DNA from: Chloroflexota bacterium
Lineage (GTDB): Bacteria > Chloroflexota > Dormibacteria > Aeolococcales > Aeolococcaceae
Reading direction: 5' to 3'
DNA length: 7,053 bases
Assembly (NCBI GenBank): GCA_005889515.1
Contig: VBHE01000079.1
Span: 2,672-9,724 of the forward strand
Each line of letters starts with the position of its first letter. Within the stretch, counting starts at the first letter, position 1. Under the pieces are notes generated by a model. That model did no database searches. It saw nothing but the letters and a program-made list of their open reading frames with translations, and had not been told where the DNA came from. Below, one piece after another: positions 1 through 5,522 of the stretch. The position numbers were made by a program, and so were the translations under genes.

Positions 1-77
1 ACGGGGGCAGTGAGCTTGACAGCGGCGCCATGATGACGTAGCCGGGGCGCGGATAGTCGCGGGAGACGGTCAGCGGC

Positions 78-310
78 TCACTCCGAGGGCACGTCGGTGA
101 CCGGCGCGCGGGCCGAGGACTGGTCGACCATGCTCTTGTTTGTCGGCGAAGGCGGCGAGGCAGGACTGGATGGCGAGGTTGTTGATGCCCGGGGATGCCC
201 CGGCTGGTCTGGTGAATGAGCGCCAGCGCGTCGGCGCTGGACAGCGGATTGGTACCGCCCGCCAAAGCCAGGCGGTGGCGAACGTAGTTCGACCCGCCAG
301 CCTGGTCTCA
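78..310 (-). pseudogene. Remnant of IS-associated AAA ATPase (ExeA/TniB-like), C-terminal end
   Basis: On the minus strand three successive frames together rebuild the C-terminal end of the ATPases that accompany many DDE transposases. Reading from about 307 downward, one frame gives NYVRHRLALAG followed by ADALALIHQTSRGIP. A second frame gives INNLAIQSCLAAFAD. A third gives KSMVDQSSARAPVTDV and stops at 78-80. Family members run continuously as YLRHHLALAG..., then LIHxTSRGxPRAINNLAxQALLAAFA, then KxIVDExSARxAVTEV, so at least two indels have broken the gene, one near the IP codons around 193 and one in the ADK codons around 145. A stop codon at 308-310 lies just before the recognisable part, and the N-terminal Walker A and B portion is absent. 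In life the family is an ATP-dependent helper of transposition. The identification rests on remembered family patterns; I am fairly sure of the family and very sure the gene is broken. Confidence 0.7.
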
Positions 311-387
311 CCGCCTACGGACGGATGCGCGGCGGGACCGGGACGTCGCCGCCCCCTATTCTGCGGTCTCTTCTACTCGGTCTGATC

Positions 388-504
388 GATCCGACCGAGG
401 CCCTCCCGCGCGCCCTCCGGCGCGTGCCGGAGGCGGTCCGGGGCCGGTTCGTGCTCCTCGGCGATAGCCGGGCCCGAATCCGCGAGATGTTCGAGGACGA
501 GCCG
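388..504 (+). other. Coding-like fragment, unrecognised
   Basis: One plus-strand frame reads with almost only G or C at third codon positions and gives a plausible charged, helical peptide containing EALPRALRRVPEAVRGRF and then ARIREMFEDEP. There is no ribosome-binding site with a sensible start. Downstream the frame dissolves into arginine-rich sequence over the transposase remnant. It may be a scrap of a gene brought in with the neighbouring mobile-element debris, or a chance open frame in GC-rich DNA. No family is recognised. Confidence 0.2.
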
Positions 505-652
505 ACAGCGAGACCCGGGACATGGGGGCGGCGAAGCCGTTCTTCCGGCAGGCGGTCACACCTTCCGATGCACCACCCGCTGCCGCTCCTTCAACGAGCG
601 CACCGGCCGCCCCTTCAACTTCCTCGAGTGCCCCCGGACGCAACAGACCTGA
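486..652 (+). pseudogene. Scrambled remnants of an IS6-like transposase
   Basis: Two short pieces in different frames resemble parts of one transposase type. Positions 486-557 encode DV, a few unmatched residues, then SETRDMGAAKPFFRQAV, which matches the segment after the first catalytic Asp region of IS6-like DDE enzymes (typically LSETRDMxAAKRFFRQA). Positions 554-652, in another frame, encode GHTFRCTTRCRSFNERTG, then RPFNFLEC and a stop at 650-652. This resembles the N-terminal zinc-ribbon part of the same kind of enzyme, typically C-x2-C then TFNERTGTPFN. In an intact protein the zinc-ribbon piece comes before the DDE piece, so the order here is reversed and most of the catalytic domain is missing. 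The match to the family is from memory; the broken, non-functional state is clear. Confidence 0.5.
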
Positions 653-881
653 CGCGCGCGACGCCAGCGCGCGCCTGCACCATCACCGTCGTGGTCCCGG
701 TGTAGCCGTGGCTCGACCAGGAACTCGATAGCCGCATCCAGACTCGGCGCCTGGCGTGCTGACCGTGCGGTCGGCTGCGCCCCGTCGCGAGCGCGCGGCT
801 GAGCTCGCGCAGTTGCTGGACCAGCCTGAACCGATTCGGTGATAGCAAGCCGCACACGAACCAGTACGCTGCCCTCGGATA

Positions 882-898
882 TGGCTCTGAGAGAGCCA
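882..898. repeat. 17-bp perfect inverted repeat (7-3-7)
   Basis: The arms TGGCTCT and AGAGCCA are separated by GAG. There is no T tract on either side, so a simple terminator is unlikely. It could be a regulator-binding site, but an inverted repeat of this size is expected by chance about once in a few kilobases. Confidence 0.35.
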
Positions 899-967
899 AT
901 AGCAAGAGTTCTTCCGCTCCGGGAGGGCCATTCGCGACTGCAACGTCGGGCATCGTCAGTTTGTCCA

Positions 968-981
968 ATCTGTCAGCAGAT
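968..981. promoter_or_regulatory. Inverted repeat ATCTG-N4-CAGAT, possible operator
   Basis: A short perfect inverted repeat with the same half-sites as the one at 1150-1161. The recurrence of identical half-sites in the gene-free stretch ahead of a regulator pair makes a binding site possible. No protein can be assigned to it from sequence alone. Confidence 0.25.
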
Positions 982-1149
982 CCGCCGAACGCGTCCGAGG
1001 AGAACGCTCCGGTGCTGGGCCTCAAGCTTCGCGAAGCGTCCGAGCCACCTGGGCCCTCGCGTGCCATAGCTTCTCCGAACAGCCGTTCCCTCGGCGGTCC
1101 GAGATCCTCAGTCACCTGCCTGCGCACCCCACCGGAGGATGTTGCTGAG

Positions 1150-1161
1150 ATCTGACCAGAT
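1150..1161. promoter_or_regulatory. Inverted repeat ATCTG-N2-CAGAT, possible operator
   Basis: Second copy of the half-sites seen at 968-981, here with a 2-bp spacer, about 105 bp before the MEDS start codon and so in a reasonable place for an operator. It is short, so chance is not excluded. Confidence 0.3.
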
Positions 1162-1251
1162 GCCGCCAGGGGTGGACCAACCGTAGCGTCGCCCTTCGGG
1201 GGTAGCGCCGATACGGGGCCTGGGCAACTTCTTCCACGAAATGGGGGGGGT

Positions 1252-1257
1252 GGGAGG
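1252..1257 (+). promoter_or_regulatory. Ribosome-binding site of the MEDS gene
   Basis: GGGAGG lies 8 nt before the ATG at 1266 and fixes that start. It sits directly after a run of eight G (1243-1250) and one T. Together with GGG at 1222-1224 this forms a G-rich block that could fold in the mRNA and hide the site. Confidence 0.7.
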
Positions 1258-1265
1258 CTTAGGCA

Positions 1266-1946
1266 ATGACAGAATTCCGGTCCGATGGGAATGCGGACAG
1301 GCTGATCGACTCCCAGTCGATGCTCGACCGCCTCATAGAGGTGGGCGTAGGCGACCTCGAACTCAAGCCCGGTGATCACACATGCGCCTTCTACCGTGGG
1401 CCCGCGGGTCGCGACGCGATCCTCGGTCCGTACATCACCAAGGGCCTGGGTGACGGTGACAAGTGCATCTGCATTCTCGACGTCGAGGACCCCGCTGAGC
1501 GACGCAGGTTAACCCACCTCCTACGGGGAACGTTGGAGACGCGCGACGGCGACGCGGACGCCCAACTGACGGTTCTCGACTTCACCGAGACCTACATTCG
1601 AGACGGCCGGTTTCTCCAAGACGAGTGGTTTCAATACCTCGACAAGTCGGTCAGTCACGTGATTCGCGACGAGGGCTACCAAGTCGCTCGCGTGGTCGGC
1701 GATTGTGCCTGGGCGCTAATCAAAACCTGTCCAGGTGTGGAGGAACTCTGCTCGTACGAGGCCAAGGTCAACTGGTTCGCTCCTCGTTATCCACAGATCC
1801 TGCTGTGCCTGTACGACCTCGAGCGGTTCTCCGGCGAACTCGTGGCCGATGTTGTCATGACACACCCAAAGGTCCTGATCAACAACGTAGTGGTCGAGAA
1901 TCCGTTCTACGTGAAGCCGGAGGAGTTTCTTGCCAAGCGCCGATGA
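1266..1946 (+). CDS. MEDS-domain sensory protein
   Basis: A 226-residue protein that is essentially one MEDS domain (methanogen/methylotroph DcmR sensory domain, PF14417). Visible hallmarks are GDHTCAFY with His38 near the start, the ITKGLGDGDKCICILD strand-loop-strand at about 58-72, GDCAWAL at 145-151, the YEAKVN helix at 164-169, LCLYDLERF at 180-188 and the closing THPKVLINN...ENPFYVKPEEFL at 199-222. It has no DNA-binding domain, no signal peptide and no membrane segment, so it is a soluble cytoplasmic ligand-sensing module. The name comes from DcmR, the dichloromethane-responsive repressor, but the ligand of this protein cannot be read from sequence. It has seven cysteines (40, 67, 69, 147, 155, 162, 181), which leaves metal or redox sensing open as a guess. 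Its stop codon overlaps the ATG of the PucR gene (ATGA), so the two are translationally coupled and probably act together. Confidence 0.9.
   Translation: MTEFRSDGNADRLIDSQSMLDRLIEVGVGDLELKPGDHTCAFYRGPAGRDAILGPYITKGLGDGDKCICILDVEDPAERRRLTHLLRGTLETRDGDADAQLTVLDFTETYIRDGRFLQDEWFQYLDKSVSHVIRDEGYQVARVVGDCAWALIKTCPGVEELCSYEAKVNWFAPRYPQILLCLYDLERFSGELVADVVMTHPKVLINNVVVENPFYVKPEEFLAKRR
1305..1321. repeat. 17-bp perfect inverted repeat inside the MEDS gene start
   Basis: ATCGACT, a CCC spacer, then AGTCGAT, placed 40 nt after the MEDS start codon. It could be an internal operator or an mRNA hairpin affecting early elongation. It has the same 7-3-7 layout as the repeat at 882-898 but a different sequence. 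Chance is a fair alternative. Confidence 0.3.
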
Positions 1947-3712
1947 CACCTGAACTCTCTCACTTCTCCTCCATGCACGAGAACGCTTCCATGCACGAGA
2001 ACGCTTCTGATTTTGTCACTCGCGACGATGTCGGTCCACGTGCCGGTGTAGTCCGGCTTCCTCACGGCCTGCCTGATTCGGTCGACCAGCTACCCAGACT
2101 TCATGCCGTCCTCGTCCTCTCGATGCTCATGAACGAGAGCAGTGATGAAGAGCACATCCTCCACCTCGCTGCAACCGCCGCTCCATCCTTAGCCCATTGT
2201 CGTCTTGAGGGCACGTTCTCCCACGAGAACGGCTGGCGCGACACCAGTGAGTTGCTGAGCTCTCCGGCCACCCAGCGTGCTCTGGAGGACCAGCTCAACA
2301 GTACTGGGCTGGGGGTTCGTGAGCTGACCCTCAACGATCGCATGTGGGCGGGGGCCTTTCCGGTGCGCGCACGGACAGGAGTGCTCGCGTACTTCATCCT
2401 GTCCGGCTCCGGAGAACCATCTGCGGAGGAGAGGTTCATTCTCACGGCGCACACTCAGCAATGCGGTGTAGCGCTCATGAATGCGCGATTGCGCGCGACC
2501 GCGGCTGCGACGAACGAGGCCCTTGAGCGCTCTGTCGAGACACGGCAACGCAGTATGGTCGTCCACGAAACGCTGACGCGTGTGGCGGCGTCGAGCGAGC
2601 GGCTTGAGGATATCGCTCGCGCGTTGCGTGAACTCACCGGGTTCCCGGTCTGTATCGAGGACCGCTACGGCAACCTCCGCGTGTGGGAGGGACCCGGCCA
2701 GCCCGACCCCTACCCTAAGGACCCGCCTGAGCGGCGTGAGCGGCTGCTGCGCGAGCTCGCAGGCAAGGGACGTCCTATCCGCGACCGAGGCCGCCTGTTA
2801 GCTCTGGCCAGCCCGCGGCCGGACGTCGTGGCAGTTCTTTCCCTGGTCCAAGTCCCGGAGGAGGTTGATGATATCGTATTCGTAGCCTTGGAGCACGGCA
2901 CCACTGTGCTCGCGATGAAGCTGGCACAGAAGCGCGCCGTTGCGGAAGTCGAGCTACGCGTGCGTCGCGACTTGGGCGACGAACTCCTAGCTGGCACCGA
3001 CGAGCTGGGGGCGCTCTCACGCGCGAACGCGCTGGCTTACGATCTGGAGCGACCCCACTGGGTCGTGCTCTTCGAGGGGCATACGCGAAGTTGCCATCCG
3101 GACGACTTTCTGCACATCATCCGCCGACGTGTGAAGGAATTCAATGTCGGCTCGCTCGTCCTCACGAAGGGCGGCGCGGTGGCGGTCCTCGCGTACGCCC
3201 AACCGAACTGGGAGGATCTGCGCCGTATCATCTTGCCCGAGCTCGGAGGTGGGTGGTGCAGAGTCGCCGTTGGGGGCGAGGCCGCAACCTGGAGGGATAT
3301 CCCACGGTCCTACCGCGAGGCGCTTCTCGCCATCTCGCTGCAACGCTCCATGCAGGCTGGGCCGGTGACGATCTTCGACGATCTGGGCTTCTATCGCTTT
3401 CTCTCGTCGGTTGAAGATTTCGGTCAACTTGAGCGCTTTATGCGCGACAAGCTTCGGAAGCTGCTCGACAACGATGCATCGCGCTCGTCTGAGCTGTACG
3501 ACGTAACGGCCAAGTCTCTCTCCATCGGGCGAACCACTCTTCGATATCGACTCCGGCGCATTCGTGATATCTCGGGCTATGATCTGAATGATCCTGAGAC
3601 TCGGCTGAATCTGCACATGGCGACCCGGGCATGGCAGACGCTGAATGCACTGCGTGCTGCGAATATCAATACGGACCTGTCTCGACCTAGTCAGCCGGAC
3701 CCTCCGGGATAG
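1943..3712 (+). CDS. PucR/CdaR-family transcriptional regulator
   Basis: A 589-residue regulator. Residues about 46-185 look like a GAF-type sensory domain, with VLSMLMNESSDEEHILHLAA opening it and the AEERFILTAHTQQCGVALMNARL helix closing it. A helical linker follows at about 185-215. The middle part at about 215-335 may be a second sensor-like fold (FPVCIEDRYGNLRVWEG). Residues about 340-460 match the degenerate GGDEF-like CdaR region, ending in WRDIPRSYREALLAISLQ. Residues about 505-567 are the PucR C-terminal helix-turn-helix (SLSIGRTTLRYRLRRIRDIS, then GYDLNDPETRLNL). The start at 1943 is chosen because its ATG overlaps the MEDS stop by 4 bp; a GGAGGAG lies further upstream at 1919-1925, so reinitiation is likely. 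Frame-open sequence upstream belongs to the MEDS gene. The N-terminus contains a duplicated hexapeptide, and each copy offers an in-frame ATG (1973, 1991). It presumably controls nearby or catabolic genes in response to a signal shared with the MEDS protein; the target is unknown. Confidence 0.92.
   Translation: MTPELSHFSSMHENASMHENASDFVTRDDVGPRAGVVRLPHGLPDSVDQLPRLHAVLVLSMLMNESSDEEHILHLAATAAPSLAHCRLEGTFSHENGWRDTSELLSSPATQRALEDQLNSTGLGVRELTLNDRMWAGAFPVRARTGVLAYFILSGSGEPSAEERFILTAHTQQCGVALMNARLRATAAATNEALERSVETRQRSMVVHETLTRVAASSERLEDIARALRELTGFPVCIEDRYGNLRVWEGPGQPDPYPKDPPERRERLLRELAGKGRPIRDRGRLLALASPRPDVVAVLSLVQVPEEVDDIVFVALEHGTTVLAMKLAQKRAVAEVELRVRRDLGDELLAGTDELGALSRANALAYDLERPHWVVLFEGHTRSCHPDDFLHIIRRRVKEFNVGSLVLTKGGAVAVLAYAQPNWEDLRRIILPELGGGWCRVAVGGEAATWRDIPRSYREALLAISLQRSMQAGPVTIFDDLGFYRFLSSVEDFGQLERFMRDKLRKLLDNDASRSSELYDVTAKSLSIGRTTLRYRLRRIRDISGYDLNDPETRLNLHMATRAWQTLNALRAANINTDLSRPSQPDPPG
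1970..2005 (+). repeat. Perfect 18-bp tandem duplication in the PucR gene
   Basis: Two identical 18-bp units (1970-1987 and 1988-2005) follow each other without a gap and encode SMHENA twice, then S. Being 18 bp, a gain or loss of one unit keeps the frame. The identical bases indicate a recent duplication in the non-conserved N-terminal tail of the regulator. Confidence 0.95.
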
Positions 3713-3716
3713 GAGG
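3711..3716 (+). promoter_or_regulatory. AGGAGG Shine-Dalgarno overlapping the PucR stop
   Basis: A perfect AGGAGG overlaps the last two bases of the TAG stop of the PucR gene. The nearest usable start is a GTG at 3728, 11 nt on, in frame with the MOSC gene. This would give an MOSC protein with a 57-residue unconserved tail. The more usual MOSC start at 3899 has only a weaker GAGG at 3889-3892. The strong site therefore either starts a longer MOSC form or is unused. Confidence 0.45.
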
Positions 3717-3734
3717 TTACCCCAATTGTGACCA

Positions 3735-3758
3735 TGACTGTGCCGGCTGGTACAGTCA
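3735..3758 (+). terminator. Hairpin after the PucR gene (terminator or attenuator-like)
   Basis: TGACTGTGCC pairs with GGTACAGTCA across a GGCT loop, giving a 10-pair stem with one G-U wobble, starting 22 nt after the PucR stop. Only a weak T-containing stretch follows (GGCGTTCTTGCTC), so this may be an actinobacterial terminator without a U tract. Alternatively it is an operator with arms TGACTGT and ACAGTCA, or a structure just inside a long MOSC reading frame beginning at 3728. Confidence 0.45.
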
Positions 3759-3898
3759 GGCGTTCTTGCTCACGTCACGGCTCCGAGTGCGTCAACTCCG
3801 CCCGCTCGGGACAGCCGCGGTCAGCCGCCGCCGTCGCCGCGTCGACCGGCGCTCCTGGAGCGTCGATAACCTCTCCCTCTGACCACCCGAGGTATCCC

Positions 3899-4852
3899 AT
3901 GTCCACCGACACCGTGCACGGCACCGCCGTCGACCCCGCCGACCGCAGCCTGGTCGGCACCCTCGCCCTCCTGCGGCGGTACCCGGTCAAATCCATGCTC
4001 GGCGAGGACCTGCCTGCCAGCGAGCTCACCTGCTACGGCCTCGAGGGGGACCGCAGTCACGCCGTGATCGACCGAGCCACCGGCAGGGTAGCCAGCGCAA
4101 AGGACCCCCGCCGCTGGCAGCTGCTGCTCAGGTTCAGCGCCCGCGGGGCACGCCCCGCGCCGGATGGGCCTCCGTCTGTGTCCGTCACCTTCCCGGACGG
4201 GAGCACGGTCGAGAGCGACGATCCGGCTGTCGACGCCCGGCTCTCCGCGGTCCTGGGCCGGCCCGTCGAGCTGCGCGCCGACCGGCCTGCCGTCAGCGAG
4301 CTCGATCGGCTCTCCCCCGACGACGCCCTCGCCGCCGGACCCGAGGTCGAGGCGCCGCTGGCGGTCCTCCAGATGGGAGCCGCCGCTCCGGCCGGCGGCT
4401 TCTTCGACTACGCCCCGCTGCACCTGCTCACCACCTCGACCGCGAACCGTATCAGCGAGTTGAGCCACAGCGGTCACGTCGACCCCGTCCGCTACCGGCC
4501 GAACCTCGTCATCCAGACGCCGACACCGAGCGATGGCTTCGTCGAGAACGCGTGGGTTGGTCACACTCTCTTCATTGGCGACACCGTCGAGCTGCAGCTC
4601 TTAATCCCCACCCCCCGGTGCTCGATCCCCATGCTCGCGCACGGCGAGCTGCACCGGGATCCCGACGCCGTCCGAGTCCTCGTCGGCCACAACCGGCGAC
4701 CGCTGCGCGGCTTCGGCACTCCTGCGTGCGCCGGGCTCTACGCCGAGGTCCGGCGTGCCGGTCAGATCCGGGTCGGCGATCGGGTCTGGATCACCGCGGC
4801 GCAGACCCTCGCCGAGGACGACATCATCCTTCCCGAGGTTCGCAACGGCTGA
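3899..4852 (+). CDS. MOSC-domain protein with N-terminal beta-barrel
   Basis: A 317-residue protein of the MOSC (Moco sulfurase C-terminal) superfamily. The N-terminal MOSC_N barrel shows VGTLALLRRYPVKSMLGEDL at about 19-38, YGLEGDRSHAVID at 46-58 and the ASAKDPRRW element at 66-73. The MOSC catalytic domain shows FFDYAPLHLLTTSTANRIS at 168-186, RYRPNLVIQ at 198-206, the PTPRCSIP motif with the conserved cysteine at 241, and the ending AGLYAEVRRAGQIRVGDRVW at about 278-297. Relatives bind the molybdenum cofactor or a sulfur species; YcbX- and mARC-type members reduce N-hydroxylated compounds with electrons from a partner. No ferredoxin-like domain is attached here, so a partner would be separate. 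The start at 3899 is chosen because conservation begins just after it and GAGG lies 6 nt before it. A longer in-frame form from GTG 3728, preceded by AGGAGG, cannot be excluded. It follows the PucR gene on the same strand with 186 bp between. Confidence 0.9.
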   Translation: MSTDTVHGTAVDPADRSLVGTLALLRRYPVKSMLGEDLPASELTCYGLEGDRSHAVIDRATGRVASAKDPRRWQLLLRFSARGARPAPDGPPSVSVTFPDGSTVESDDPAVDARLSAVLGRPVELRADRPAVSELDRLSPDDALAAGPEVEAPLAVLQMGAAAPAGGFFDYAPLHLLTTSTANRISELSHSGHVDPVRYRPNLVIQTPTPSDGFVENAWVGHTLFIGDTVELQLLIPTPRCSIPMLAHGELHRDPDAVRVLVGHNRRPLRGFGTPACAGLYAEVRRAGQIRVGDRVWITAAQTLAEDDIILPEVRNG

Positions 4853-5038
4853 GCGCCGGTCCCTGCTGGTCGCTCGAGGTCGATGAGCACGGTGGCGAGG
4901 GTAGCCTCCACGTGGCACGCTGCGGAGGGGGCGAGAACACGGACCGTCGATGCTCGTCGACGACCGGCGTGCGCACTCGGCCACCGATCCTGTCGTTGGC
5001 TGGTCAGCAAAAGCCTCGATCTCGAGAGGCGGCTCGGG

Positions 5039-5396
5039 GATGACGAGACGCTGGCTCGTCGGGCTCTCGGTGTGAGCTGTCAGGCCGCGTGCAGCTGGCT
5101 GGAGCTCTGGGGGCGAGGAGGCGTCGAGGCACTGACGATCGCCACCCTTACCGGGCGCTTCCCCAAGATCACCGACGAGCAGCTCGCCGCCGTCGAGCCG
5201 TTCTTCTCCAGGGTGCTCGCGCCAGCGGCTACAGCACCGAGGTCTGGACGCTGCAGCGGGTGCGCGAGGTGATCACTCGGACCGCCGGGGTGACCTACAG
5301 CGAGGGGCACGTCTGGCGCGTGCTCCGGTACATGTAAGGGAGCCGCCAGAGGCCGGCTCGCCGCGCGGTCGAACGCGACGAGGCGGCGATCGATCA
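5039..5396 (+). pseudogene. IS630-type transposase fragment, N-terminal helix-turn-helix part
   Basis: The fragment encodes LARRALGVSCQAACSWLELW, then GRGGVEAL and GRFPKITDEQLAAVEPFF, in one frame up to about 5208. After a frameshift it continues in the next frame with GARASGYSTEVWTLQRVREV, then EGHVWRVLRYM. A TAA at 5335-5337 interrupts it where relatives read RLGWS, and the same frame goes on with RQRPARRAVERDEAAID. This is the paired-helix DNA-binding half of IS630/Tc1-type transposases. The DDE catalytic half is missing because the sequence switches abruptly to a Tn3 transposase piece at about 5395-5400. With a frameshift, a stop and a lost catalytic domain it cannot be active. Confidence 0.8.
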
Positions 5397-5522
5397 GCGA
5401 CCTACGCCACCAGGGTCATCCCCGCGACCGTCAGGGACGCCACCTATGTGCTCGACGGGATCCTCGACAACGAGACCGAGCTGCCCATCGTCGAGCACAC
5501 GACCGACACGGCCGTCCGCTGA
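5394..5522 (+). pseudogene. Short fragment of Tn3-family transposase TnpA
   Basis: About 40 codons in one frame read ATYATRVIPATVRDATYVLD, then GILDNETELPIVEHTTDTA, and end in a stop at 5520-5522. This matches the C-terminal catalytic DDE region of Tn3-family TnpA (in relatives STYGTKVI...EATYVLDEILxNxTDLPIxEHTTDTAG), including the Asp of the EHTTDT motif. Relatives are close to 1000 residues, so only a tiny internal scrap is present. Both ends are abrupt: IS630 sequence to the left, peroxiredoxin-like sequence to the right. Confidence 0.8.

Larger units (their letters stand above)
653..1265. other. Long non-coding stretch upstream of the MEDS gene
   Basis: No gene could be supported here. 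Open frames exist on both strands, including a long one on the minus strand, but they lack a ribosome-binding site and recognisable motifs, and their codon use does not look coding. The stretch is somewhat less GC-rich than its surroundings in the 840-1000 part. It holds several short inverted repeats (listed separately) and, just before the MEDS start, a G-rich block. It probably includes the promoter of the MEDS-PucR pair, but no convincing -35/-10 pair could be fixed. Confidence 0.5.

Noticed and set aside
1..76. Minus-strand frame reading PLTVSRDYPRPGYVIMAPLS
   Set aside because: Protein-like with GC-rich third positions, but it has no start codon with a ribosome-binding site, matches nothing known to me and is cut by the window edge.
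961..1155. Plus-strand 64-codon frame
   Set aside because: No ribosome-binding site and no family features; it lies in the leader of the MEDS gene.
615..1379. 254-codon open frame on the minus strand
   Set aside because: It overlaps the start of the well-supported MEDS gene, has no ribosome-binding site and shows no recognisable motif; open frames of this size arise by chance in GC-rich DNA.
1625..1942. In-frame upstream extension of the PucR gene
   Set aside because: It lies wholly inside the MEDS gene in another frame and reads as arginine-rich shadow sequence; the ATGA overlap at 1943 is the natural start.
4883..5038. In-frame sequence ahead of the IS630-like homology
   Set aside because: The open frame continues upstream, but the peptide no longer resembles the transposase family and has no clear start signal; it is treated as intergenic.
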